Of a DNA stretch of 64,000 nt, positions 53,501-64,000 are shown piece after piece (position 1 is the first letter of the stretch; the number at the start of each line of letters is the position of its first letter). Position numbers and translations under genes: made by a program. The notes under the pieces are model-generated. The model was given only the letters and a program-made list of their open reading frames with translations. It ran no database searches and was not told the origin of the DNA. Source of the DNA: Gautieria morchelliformis (taxonomy: Eukaryota; Basidiomycota; Agaricomycetes; Gomphales; Gomphaceae); the NCBI GenBank assembly GCA_015179125.1, contig WHVA01000101.1, forward strand, positions 203,377 to 267,376, given 5' to 3'.

Positions 53501-54789
53501 CATCAATACTTTTCCAGCAGCATTAGATATTGTGCATTTCTGGCCACCGAGTCGAATGTCGTAGCCAGCATCATCGCACCGACCGATCGAGACGAGGGTA
53601 GCAGCAATTTTGGGTGCATAGTATGTATCTTGCAACGTGACTTCTACTGTTCTATCTCCAACCTTATTGGATAATACGAGCAGTCCTGAGCCGAAGGCAT
53701 CAAAGGTACCTTTGTTGGCTGCTCGGATAGTCCTCGGCTGTGAGAATTGACAGTAGTTCCTCAATAAATTTTTGTGAGGAGTCATATGCGATGTCGTTCC
53801 GGTGTCGAGTATGACTATAACTCCTGAGGATGTGCTCAAATTGAAATTAGAGCACTCGTCAAAATTGGTGAAGGCAAGATGCCCATCACCACTTTCCTCA
53901 GAAGTAGACTCTTCTTCGGCAACATTCGCTTTTGCTTTACCCTTCTTCTTCTTCTTGCCTTTGGCTTTCTTCTTCTGACGTGGTCCTTGACCTTCTTTAC
54001 CACCTCCTTTAGCCCAGCAATTTTCGATGGAATGTCCAGGCTTTTTGCAGTTGGTGCATACATGCGCCTTCTGCCCCTTCTGGTCCTTCTTAGTAGATGA
54101 ACCAATAAACACCTGCTCTTCTTGCGGGAGTGTTTTCTTCCTGTCATACTGAGCCTTTAGTACCCTAATGATATTATCAGGGACCAATGGCATCCCGCAT
54201 TCTTCAAGCGAAGTTGTAAGGGCATTCATGACTGCCTCATAGGATGGTGGAAGTGACGCAAGGATTATGTCCATGAATTCTTCTTCAGAAACTCTAGCTC
54301 CCATCTCATTAAGACGAGCATATAGGTCTTGGGCCTTGTCCAAGTGATCTCTCAAGTCTCCATCCTCAGGACATCTCATACTGCGGAGTTGTCTCTGAGG
54401 CTGGTGAGGACCATCTTGGGCTTTTTGGTCATTTCATTGACCAGTGCATCCCAAGTCTCTTTTGCTGTCTTCTGCTTCTGTAGCATCAGGGCTAATGACT
54501 CTGACACTGAGACGATGATTTGGGTCTTGGCTTGTCCTTCTCTAGCAAGGTATCTCTCCAGCTTCTCCTCGGCCTTATCCATCTGAGTTTCCTCAGCTTC
54601 TGTTAGAATATGGCCTGGGGGCATGACTGGAGGATCAGGAGGTCGAGTGACTCTCCCTTCTACATGCTTGAGCAAATTTTTGGACTCGAAATAGCTGATG
54701 AGAGTGGCTCGCCACAATGGCCAATTACTTCCATCAGTAGCAAGCTTCTCAACACCCAATAGCTTCTCAGAAGTGTCTCCGGGGCCCAT
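50546..54789 (-). pseudogene. CopD D3 Gag-Pol with one frameshift
   Basis: Same protein as D2 except that one C is missing near 54397 (CTCTGAGG here, CTCTGCAGG in D2), which breaks Gag at about residue 130. Everything downstream is open. A single deletion in an otherwise perfect copy may be real or a consensus error. Confidence 0.95.
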
Positions 54790-54794
54790 AACCC

Positions 54795-55292
54795 TGTAGA
54801 GGACAGGAATTATAGGCAGTAGGTATGGACTTGTTATTCAAAAGAATAGACTAGAAATCAATTCACTCTCTCAGTGAATTTAGTGGTCACTATAAATATA
54901 TTATACACTACCTAGAAATCAATTCACTACAGAGCATTTCTAGGTCAATAAATGCAAAGACTACTAGACTAATTTACTTGCCTCTCTCAGTGAATTTAGT
55001 GGTCACTGAGAGAGGGGGAAATGTGTTCCACTGCGCATGTACTACTACCCGGCCCTTTAGCGCCCAAGAGCTCGCGCGTCGAAGTCATTTCAGACTCCGC
55101 TGGGTGCAGCCGCTTGTGAAAGTAGGAATAACAAGATGAAATAGAGAGATAAGGAATGAGTGGAAAATTTCGAAAATAACCAGAGAAATGGATGCATAAT
55201 ACAAGAACAATGTGAGAAGAAATTGGAAGGCCACACAACAAATTGGATATATTATGCTTGATTTTGGTGCAGGAGCATAAATGCACCCAACA
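54795..55292 (-). repeat. CopD D3 5' LTR
   Basis: 498 bp, followed by the TTACC duplication and the continuation of GypA A3. Confidence 0.95.
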
Positions 55293-57445
55293 TTACCGGC
55301 GTTTCATTTATAATTTTTCCGACATTACTGTTCCGCCGTCTCACCAGGAAGGGTGCCCCATGGAATTTTACTCCGGAATGCCATTCCGCATTTGAAGCCC
55401 TCAAATCGGCCTTCACTACGGCTCGCATACTCGGTTTCTGGATTCCTGATGCCCAACTTGTACTCGAAACCGACGCTTCCGACTACGCGCTAGCCGCCAT
55501 TCTTTCCATCATTTCCCCTGACGACGGAGAAATTCATCCGATCGCATTTCATTCCCGCACCTTTTCCGCCCTGGAACTCAACTACGACGTCCACGATAAA
55601 GAACTACTTGCGATTTTCGAAGCCTTCAAAATTTGGAGACACTACCTCAAAGGTCCAACCTATCCGATCGACGTTGTAACGGATCATAAAAACCTTGAGT
55701 ATTTTGCAACTACTAAGATTTTGACTCGCCGTCAAGTCCGCTGGTCTGAATACCTCTCACAGTTCAACATGGTGATCCGCTTCCGCCCCAGAAAGCTCGG
55801 AGCAAAACCCGACGCGCTCACTAGACGTTGGGACGTCTACCCAAAAGAGGGAAGTAGCGACTATGCCAGCGTTAATCCGCACAATTTCCACCCAGTATTC
55901 TCTACTGAGCAACTGGCATCGTCCCTGCATGCCACAGCATTGCAGTTTCCGCTACTCCGCGCCTCAATTATTATGGACACCGAGTCTCTCCATTCCGACA
56001 TCCATTCTGCACTCCGTTCCGACCCCATCTCCGCAGCCCACCTCGATGACCCCACCAGTCCTGGATGGTCCCTCGATTCCGACGGATTTCTCCGGTACAA
56101 GTCCCGGATTTACGTTCCGGATACCAACGATCTACGACTTCGCGTGCTCCAGCAAAGCCACGATCATCCGCTCTCAGGACACCAAGGCCAGAACAAAACC
56201 CTCGACATAATCTGATGTACCTATACTTGGCCCCTCCTCCGCACGATGGTCCAAGACTACTGCAAGTCATGCACCACCTCTATGCGAGCCAAGCCTCAAC
56301 GTCACAAACCCTACGGCCTCCTGAAGCAACTTCCGATCCCGGAACAACCGTGGAATTCAATATCCATGGATTTCATTGAAAAACTTCCTAAGTCATCTGG
56401 CTATGATACCATTCTAGTGATCGTTGACCGCCTCACAAAGCAGTCCATCTTTATTCCGACCTACGACACCATAACTTCCGCCCAGCTCGCACAGCTCTTC
56501 GTGCTTCACATCTTTTCCAAGCACGGAATCCCTTCCCATGTCACTTCCGACCGTGGTTCCGAATTCGTGTCATCCTTTTTCCGCACACTCGGCAAGGCTC
56601 TCGACATGAAGCTCCACTTCACTTCCGGTTATCATCCCGAAGGAGACGGACAAACAGAACGTACTAATCAGACCCTTGAGCAGTATCTCCGTGTCTATTG
56701 CAACTACCAACACAGCAATTGGTCTGACCTTCTTCCGCTCGCGGAGTTTGCCTACAACAATGCACCTTCCGCTACCACCGGAATTTCACCCTTTTACGCC
56801 AACAAGGGCTACCACCCGAATCTCGCCATCCACCCCAAACGCGACCTCGCCTCTGCAAGAGCCCGAGATTTCGTTGTGGAACTTGACGACCTTCATCAGC
56901 ACCTCCGAGAGAACATTTCTGCTACACAAAAGAGATACCAAACTTCCGCCGATCGGAAATGACTTCCGCAACCGGCATTCGAGATTGGCGACAAAGTCTT
57001 CATCAAAGCTGAAAACTTCCGCACCACTCGCCCCTCGAAAAAGCTCTCTGAGAAATACCTTGGCCCTTACGAGATCATCGCCAAGGCCGGCAGTCGTTCT
57101 TTCACCCTCAGGCTTCCTGACAATATGCGCGCAGTACATCTGGTATTCCATGTCTCCATGCTTGAGCCAGCAGTTCCGAACACAATTCCGAATCGAGAAC
57201 AACCTCCGCCTCTGCCAGTCATCATCGACGGAGAACCGGAATATGAGATCTTGGAAGTTCTCAGCTCCAAGCTAGACAGACGATACCATTGCCAATTCCA
57301 GTACCTAGTCAAGTGGGCAGGCTATGAAAACACCGACGAAGAGACTTCCTGGATTTCCGCCACGGAACTAGACCACGCCTCCGAACTCGTATCAGATTTC
57401 CACAAGGCATACCCTGCCAAGCCTGGACCCCTTCTAGCCCATTAA
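55293..57445 (+). pseudogene. pol: GypA copy A3, part 2: RNase H, integrase, chromodomain
   Basis: Continues A3 pol after D3. A 5-bp deletion near 55336 (GTTCCGCCGTC where A1 has GTTCCGCTCACGCGTC) shifts the frame. RNase H (DASDY near 55478), integrase zinc region and D-D-E core (56150-56670), chromodomain (about 57235-57420). TGA stops at 56213-56215 and about 56960 replace Arg codons of A1. Ends at TAA 57443-57445. Confidence 0.92.
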
Positions 57446-57573
57446 GTTGTCCCCAACATTTCCGCCATTTTGTTCCGTTTTCACTCTTTCAGTCACAAGG
57501 CAAATCCGATTAATTCTTCCACTACACTAATTCCGACGTTCCAAGAAATCTATTCTACATGTCATTCCAACCC
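57446..57573 (+). other. GypA A3 spacer after pol
   Basis: 128 bp between pol and the antisense remnant, again rich in TTCCG; the 12-bp tandem repeat of A1 is absent. Confidence 0.6.
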
Positions 57574-57750
57574 CTAGTCATCCTCCATCGTGTCCTCACC
57601 AAAGCCCGCCCAGTCTTCCGCTTCCGGATCCTCTGCATTTCCGTTCCGCCCATACTCCTCTGCAACCCTCTGTACGGCTTGAACCTCGCCCTCAGATACT
57701 TCCGCTTCCATTTCCGAGTCCTCCCTCTCCTGCATCCACCTCAGTTCCAC
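57574..57750 (-). pseudogene. Remnant of the GypA antisense ORF (C-terminal 58 codons)
   Basis: Minus-strand frame open from the break at 57750 to TAG at 57574-57576, located just downstream of pol as in A1. It begins VELRWMQERED, comparable to EYRWRNEMVRER near residue 353 of the A1 protein, and has a very acidic tail. It has diverged strongly in sequence but kept frame, orientation and character. The rest was lost at the junction with the copia LTR. Confidence 0.55.
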
Positions 57751-58253
57751 CATGCACTCACTTCTCTGATTATTTTCGAAATTTTCGGCTCACTCCCTAT
57801 CTCTCCATTTCATTCTGTTATTCCTATTTTCACAGGCGGCTGCACCCAGCGGAGTTTAAAATGACTTCGACGCGCGAGCCCTTGGGCGCTAAAGGGCCGG
57901 GTGCATGTATATGCCTTCTGAGACAGGATTGTACTCCTCTCTCAGTGACAATAAGTTCACTGAGAGAGGCGAGTAGTATCTTTCATATTTACATAGCATG
58001 TTGACTGCAAATCATGTAGTGTATTTGATTCTAGGTATTGTATTAATATATCAGTGACAATAAGTTCACTGAGAGAGGCGAGTAGTATCTTTCATATTTA
58101 CATAGCATGTTGACTGAAAATCATGTAGTGTATTTGATTCTAGGTATTGTATTAATATATCAGTGACAATAAGTTCACTGAGAGAGTGTATTTGATTCTA
58201 GCTTTCTAAGAACTCTACCGAACCTTCCCGGCCATAACCCCGAGTTGCTAACA
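57751..58253 (+). repeat. Copia LTR, E subfamily, 5' truncated, with internal duplication
   Basis: Lacks roughly the first 105 bp; ends AGTTGCTAACA at 58253. A segment of about 109 bp (hairpin to ATTAATAT, about 57946-58054) is repeated in tandem. Confidence 0.88.
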
Positions 58254-58482
58254 AAGCGCGCCAGCTCTTGGTCGAGCTGAGCGTGAGTGAGGGGTCGCGG
58301 CACCGCGGCCCTCACATGGCTGGTCTCGATGACCTTTTGTTGGCCCTCACGGGCGGCGGCGCTGAATTCCGTGCCGGTGATGCTGCGCTGAACGTAATGT
58401 TCAATGCGCGCCGCTCGCTCGCGAGTGACTCCCACATAGCGGGCCAACCATCTCGCGATCTCCGCGAGTGGGATGTCGGGGC
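58254..58482 (-). pseudogene. Unknown coding-like fragment between two copia LTRs
   Basis: Minus strand is open over the whole fragment (PDIPLAEIARWLARYVGV..., ending at the LTR). I recognise no domain. Its GC-rich, hairpin-rich style resembles GypB, so it may be a piece of a GypB-like element; this is a guess. Confidence 0.35.
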
Positions 58483-58803
58483 TGTTAGAAACTAGGGGCT
58501 ATGGCAGGGAAGGTTCGGTAGAGTTCTTAGAAAGCTAGAATCAAATACACTCTCTCAGTGAACTTATTGTCACTGATATATTAATACAATACCTAGAATC
58601 AAATACACTACATGATTTTCAGTCAACATGCTATGTAAATATGAAAGATACTACTCGCCTCTCTCAGTGAATTTATTGTCACTGAGAGAGGAGTACAATC
58701 CTGTCTCAGAAGGCATATACATGCACCCGTCCCTTTAGCGCCCAAGGGCTCGCGCGTCGAAGTCATTTTAAACTCCGCTGGGTGCAGCCGCCTGTGAAAA
58801 TAG
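58483..58803 (-). repeat. Copia LTR, E subfamily, 3' portion, split by D4
   Basis: Plus strand begins TGTTAGAAACTAGGGGC (reverse of the E LTR end) and is cut after AAAATAG by D4 at 58804. The missing part would lie beyond the window. Confidence 0.88.
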
Positions 58804-59301
58804 TGTTGGGTGCATTTATGCTCCTGCACCAAAATCAAGCATAATATATCCAATTTGTTGTGTGGCCTTCCAAGTTCTTCTCACATTGTTCTTGTATTAT
58901 GCATCCATTTCTCTGGTTATTTTCGAAATTTTCCACTCATTCCTTATCTCTCTATTTCATCTTGTTATTCCTACTTTCACAGGCGGCTGCACCCAGCGGA
59001 GTCTGAAATGACTTCGACGCGCGAGCTCTTGGGCGCTAAAGGGCCGGGTAGTAGTACATGCGCAGTGGAACACATTTCCCCCTCTCTCAGTGACCACTAA
59101 ATTCACTGAGAGAGGCAAGTAAATTAGTCTAGTAGTCTTTGCATTTATTGACCTAGAAATGCTCTGTAGTGAATTGATTTCTAGGTAGTGTATAATATAT
59201 TTACAGTGACCACTAAATTCACTGAGAGAGTGAATTGATTTCTAGTCTATTCTTTTGAATAACAAGCCCATACCTACTGCCTATAATTCCTGTCCTCTAC
59301 A
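58804..59301 (+). repeat. CopD D4 5' LTR (498 bp)
   Basis: TGTTGGGTGC...TCCTCTACA, full length and matching D2. Confidence 0.95.
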
Positions 59302-59306
59302 GGGTT

Positions 59307-62300
59307 ATGGGCCCCGGAGACACTTCTGAGAAGCTATTGGGTGTTGAGAAGCTTGCTACTGATGGAAGTAATTGGCCATTGTGGCGAGCCACTCTCATCA
59401 GCTATTTCGAGTCCAAAAATCTGCTCAAGCATGTAGAAGGGAGAGTCACTCGACCTCCTGATCCTCCAGTCATGCCCCCAGGCCATATTCTAACAGAAGC
59501 TGAGGAAACTCAGATGGATAAGGCCGAGGAGAAGCTGGAGAGATACCTTGCTAGAGAAGGACAAGCCAAGACCCAAATCATCGTCTCAGTGTCAGAGTCA
59601 TTAGCCCTGATGCTACAGAAGCAGAAGACAGCAAAAGAGACTTGGGATGCACTGGTCAATGAAATGACCAAAAAGCCCAAGATGGTCCTCACCAGCCTGC
59701 AGAGACAACTCCGCAGTATGAGATGTCCTGAGGATGGAGACTTGAGAGATCATTGGACAAGGCCCAAGACCTATATGCTCGTCTTAATGAGATGGGAGCT
59801 AGAGTTTCTGAAGAAGAATTCATGGACATAATCCTTGCGTCACTTCCACCATCCTATGAGGCAGTCATGAATGCCCTTACAACTTCGCTTGAAGAATGCG
59901 GGATGCCATTGGTCCCTGATAATATCATTAGGGTACTAAAGGCTCAGTATGACAGGAAGAAAACACTCCCGCAAGAAGAGCAGGTGTTTATTGGTTCATC
60001 TACTAAGAAGGACCAGAAGGGCAGAAGGCGCATGTATGCACCAACTGCAAAAAGCCTGGACATTCCATCGAAAATTGCTGGGCTAAAGGAGGTGGTAAAG
60101 AAGGTCAAGGACCACGTCAGAAGAAGAAAGCCAAAGGCAAGAAGAAGAAGAAGGGTAAAGCAAAAGCGAATGTTGCCGAAGAAGAGTCTACTTCTGAGGA
60201 AAGTGGTGATGGGCATCTTGCCTTCACCAATTTGACGAGTGCTCTAATTTCAATTTGAGCACATCCTCAGGAGTTATAGTCATACTCGACACCGGAACGA
60301 CATCGCATATGACTCCTCACAAAAATTTATTGAGGAACTACTGTCAATTCTCACAGCCGAGGACTATCCGAGCAGCCAACAAAGGTACCTTTGATGCCTT
60401 CGGCTCAGGACTGCTCGTATTATCCAATAAGGTTGGAGATAGAACAGTAGAAGTCACGTTGCAAGATACATACTATGCACCCAAAATTGCTGCTACCCTC
60501 GTCTCGATCGGTCGGTGCGATGATGCTGGCTACGACATTCGACTCGGTGGCCAGAAATGCACAATATCTAATGCTGCTGGAAAAGTATTGATGCAAGCAC
60601 CGAAAGTCAATGGCTTATATCGACTAGACCTCCAGTCACCAAGTGCTCAAGCCCATATGTGTTTATCTGCCATGGAAATTCATCAAAAGATGGGGCACAT
60701 CTCGCAGAAGTCCCTACAACATCTATTAAATCATGGCATGATATTGGGCATTGAACTGAGCTCCACAGGCGATAGAATTGTCTGTGATGCGTGTATTCAG
60801 GCCAAGATTGCGCGCAAACCTCTTCCTCGAGAACCCAGAGACCGAACATCAAAATTCGGTGACAGAATTTATTCTGATGTCTGGGACCTGCAAGACACCT
60901 CACGATCGATAAGAAGTCATATTAGTCTCCTTATCGATGACTACTCAAGAGAATCGGTGATCTATCTCATGGCGAACAAATCAGAAGCATTCTCAAAGTA
61001 CAAGCTCTACGAGGCTTTAATGCTTCGACAGAGAAATGTGCACATCAAGGCACTTGTTTCTGATCGAGGGGCGAGTATACGAGCTCTGAATTCGAACAGC
61101 ATCTAGCCAAACAAGGCACGAAGCATCAGTTGACGGTACACGACACACCAGAGTCCAATGGTGTTGCGGAACGCCTGAACCGAACCCTCACTGAGAGAAC
61201 TCGTGCCATGCTGCTAGAATCAAGCCTTCCTAAGATATTATGGGGCTATGCGATACAGCATGCCAATTATCTTAGGAACAGGACGCATACAAGAGCTCTA
61301 CCAGATAAAACGCCCTACGAGATGATTCACCATGAAAAACCGAATCTCAAAGACATTCACGCGTGGGGAACTGAAATTTACGTTAAAATCACTCAGGAGA
61401 TAAATTGGCAGCTCGTGCCAAAAGAGCTCGATGGATAGGAATTTCTGCGCAGAGCCATGGTCATTATGTTTATTGGCCTGACTCGCACAAAGTTTCTGTC
61501 GAGCGGAACGTTGTCTTTGATTCAGAAATGAAGAAGGGAAAGGTCCCAATCATTCTATTGAGGAATCCAAGCTACCTACGTCTAAAGAAGAGAAGAAAGC
61601 CATTCCGGCATCAGTGCCTGTGCCCGGTCGCTTAGTCAGCGAAGAGGCAAAGATCGAAGAAATTGATGAAAGTGCACCGGAAGAATATCTGAAAAGCTGC
61701 AACCTATCAGGGAGTTGATGACAGACCTAGAGAAGCTGAACCGATAAGGAGAAGCGAAAGGATCCGTCAACAACAAGTGCAGCCGGCCCCATCAGGTCCC
61801 GTGACAAGATCTCAAACTCAGAGACAAACTGGCGCACATACGACTACGCTAGCTTACGAGGACGTTGAGGACCATGAAGAAGTTTTATTCGACCAAGAAT
61901 TATCCTCCGAGATTGATGGCATCAGTAGCTATGAGTGTGCCATCAGTGCGTTTCTAACCGACGGTCAAAACAACATTAAGGCGCCGGATTTGAGTCAAAT
62001 TGAACCTAGCAATGCAGACGAAGCTCTGAATAATCCTATGTGGAAGAAATCAATGGACAAAGAGTATGAGGCCCTAATCGACAAGGGAGTGTGGGAAAGA
62101 ACCAAACCACCTCCTGGAGCCAACATTGTCGGCAACAAATGGGTCTACCTTTGGAAGCGTAATCCAGAAGGGAAACCAATAGTACCTAAATCGAGAATGG
62201 TCGCCCAAGGCTTCACGCAGAAGTTTGGAATCGACTATGATGAGACATACTCACCTGTTGCTCGGTATCCTCCCTACGGATCATATGCGCCATTGCGCTA

Positions 62301-63529
62301 GGAATGACTGGCCTATTCATCAAATGGACGTGGACTATGCATACCTCAATGCTAAGTTGCCCGAACCTATTTACATGAAGCAGCCGTATGGATATGAGTC
62401 AGGAGACAAAGGCGAAGTGCTACTTTGAAGAAAGCACTCTACGGCCTCAAGCAATCTGGAAGAGAATGGTACAAACGTCTAAGTGGTGAATTCCACAAGT
62501 TAGGATTCACTACGTCAGCCACAGACGGGCTGTATTTATAGACGTGGCGGAAAGGGGCATGTGATCATTGCAACAGCTGTGGACGACTCTCACCATCACA
62601 GCTGAGAATCATCAGTCCTGGACGAAGTCAAACGAGATCTTGCTCAGGTCTTCAGTATGAAAGATCTAGGCGAGATTCATTGGCTATTGAATCTCAAAAT
62701 CGAAAGAGACTGGCAGAAGAAAACATTGCAATTTCACAACCTGCATACATCGAGAAGATCATCAAAAAATTCAATCTCGAAGATGCAAAGACTTATGCTA
62801 CGCCTCTTGATCCAGCCGTAAAATTATCTAAAGACCAATGCCCTTCTACAGAGAGAGGCAAGAAAGCCATGTCGAAGTTTCCATACAGGCAAGCTATAGG
62901 ATCACTGATGTGGGCGGCTGTAGCACTCGACCTGACATTGCATTTGCGGTGTCATTACTCTCGCAATTCCTTGAAAATCCAGGTGGCACACACTGGAATG
63001 CAGTCAAATGTGTCTTCAAATATTTGAAAGGCACGAAGCATTACAAGCTCACACTTGGAAGAAATCAAGACGGCTTGATGGGGTATTCAGATGCGGATTG
63101 GGGTTCACAGAGTCATAGGCGTTCGTATTCGGCATACTTATTTCAGATTGATGGAGGCACTGTTTCATGGAGTTGCCAGAAACAGTCGATAGTAGCCCTC
63201 TCATCAACTGAAGCCGAATTCGTCGCCCTGACCCATGCGGGCAAAGAGGCTTTGGATGCGCCATTTTATTTCTGAAATATTCCAACCACTGAACAGACCC
63301 ATCCAAGTTTATTCAGACAATCAATCAGCCATTGCCATCACGTATGGCACCCAACAACACACGAGAACCAAAGCATTTCGACATCAGTTATATTTCCTTC
63401 GAGATATAATCAAAAATCAACAAGCCAAGCTCGTTATTGCCCAACCGAACAAATGTTGGCAGATATCCTCACTAAAGGACTTCCTAGTCCAGAGTGAAGA
63501 TTCTCAACGAGCAAATCGGAATATATTAA
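59307..63529 (+). pseudogene. CopD D4 Gag-Pol, broken by many one-base deletions
   Basis: Same protein order as D2. Frame breaks include losses near 59753 (GATCATTGG), 60025, 60235, 60884 (CTGGGACC where D2 implies CTGGGGACC), 61070, 61398, 61550, 62265, 62428, 62530 and 62930. Most are deletions, often in short homopolymers, and substitutions against D2 are rare. That pattern fits an uncorrected long-read consensus better than ordinary decay. Confidence 0.88.
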
Positions 63530-63542
63530 GCTTGAGGGGGCG

Positions 63543-64000
63543 TGTTGGGTGCATTTATGCTCCTGCACCAAAATCAAGCATAATATATCCAATTTGTTGT
63601 GTGGCCTTCCAAGTTCTTCTCACATTGTTCTTGTATTATGCATCCATTCTCTGGTTTTCGAAAATTTCCACTCATTCTTATCCTCTATTTCATCTTGTAT
63701 TCCTACTTTCACAGGCGCTGCACCCAGCGGAGTCTGAAATGACTTCGACGCCGAGCCTTGGGCGCTAAAGGGCCGGTAGTAGTACATGCGCAGTGGAACA
63801 CATTTCCCCCTCTCTCAGTGACCACTAAATTCACTGAGAGAGGCAAGTAAATTAGTCTAGTAGTCTTTGCATTTATTGACCTAGAAATCCTCTGTAGTGA
63901 ATTGATTTCTAGGTAGTGTATAATATATTTAAGTGACCACTAAATTCACTGAGAGAGTGAATTGATTTCTAGTCTATTCTTTTGAATAACAAGCCATACC
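63543..64000 (+). repeat. CopD D4 3' LTR, partial at window edge
   Basis: Starts TGTTGGGTGC at 63543 after the purine tract TTGAGGGGGCG. Also has many small deletions compared with the 5' LTR (for example near 63650-63760). Confidence 0.92.

Larger units (their letters stand above)
50035..55292 (-). mobile_element. CopD copy D3: complete Ty1/copia retrotransposon (5258 bp)
   Basis: 498-bp LTRs at 50035-50532 and 54795-55292, flanked by TTACC (50030-50034 and 55293-55297) inside GypA A3 pol. Practically identical to D2 along its length. Confidence 0.97.
58804..64000 (+). mobile_element. CopD copy D4, runs to the window edge
   Basis: 5' LTR, gag-pol and most of the 3' LTR. Same sequence as D2 and D3 but with many single-base deletions. 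Inserted in an E-type LTR; duplication cannot be checked because the other end is outside. Confidence 0.93.

Noticed and set aside
57751..58803. A single transposon with long inverted ends formed by the two E-type LTR pieces
   Set aside because: The pieces have different truncations, and the flanks show no duplication; two independent LTR fragments are simpler.
58810..59100. 96-codon frame inside the copia LTR, repeated in every copy
   Set aside because: It starts within the LTR, overlaps the hairpin and has no recognisable domain; conservation simply follows from the LTRs being near-identical.

Overview
The window is an almost pure transposon landfill from a filamentous fungus, most likely a basidiomycete (Agaricomycetes). 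The inference rests on chromodomain Ty3/gypsy elements, Ty1/copia elements, a Crypton-type tyrosine recombinase gene with SAP and GCR1_C domains, and very short GT-AG introns (38-97 nt). I see no convincing host housekeeping gene, rRNA, tRNA or CRISPR array. Names such as GypA or CopD are local labels, not database names.

Layout. 1-12400: minus-strand relic of a gypsy element (GypB copy B1), split by a 1 kb repeat (R1) that is itself split by a nearly complete 8 kb chromovirus (GypA copy A1, 1959-9988), and by a solo LTR (11421-11884). 12.4-19.1 kb: a minus-strand Crypton-like gene broken by a solo LTR, two inverted R1 copies and a foldback MITE; removing the insertions restores its frames, and target-site duplications show that the piece between the R1 copies has been inverted. 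19.3-24.5 kb: decayed copia element D1 with a solo LTR inside. 24.5-27.2 kb: gypsy remnant GypC (LTR, gag, protease). 27.2-37.1 kb: GypB copy B2 (gag-protease, pol, an extra downstream ORF), interrupted by a solo copia LTR and by a 1.25 kb gag-only LTR element. 37.1-38.6 kb: AT-richer spacer with a 10-bp tandem repeat. 38.8-44.0 kb: intact copia element D2 with a 1414-aa Gag-Pol. 44.0-48.2 kb: 5' half of GypA copy A2 (minus). 48.2-57.75 kb: older GypA copy A3 (plus), split by copia D3 (50035-55292). 57.75-58.8 kb: two inverted copia LTR pieces around a short unknown fragment. 58.8-64.0 kb: copia D4, near-identical to D2 but riddled with single-base deletions.

Most notable. (1) GypA carries, between pol and the 3' LTR, an antisense ORF for a coiled-coil protein with a textbook Zn(II)2Cys6 cysteine spacing; a diverged remnant sits at the same place in A3. 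(2) GypA looks self-primed (11-nt perfect match between the predicted RNA 5' end and the sequence next to the 5' LTR) and has a -1 frameshift signal between gag and pol. (3) GypB coding DNA is packed with short perfect hairpins, in both the full copy and the diverged relic. (4) A miniature gag-only LTR element has a leader made of a chain of small hairpins with a constant loop and changing complementary stems. (5) The Crypton region gives a TSD-proven inversion. All functional statements are inferences from sequence; none was tested with a search or folding program.
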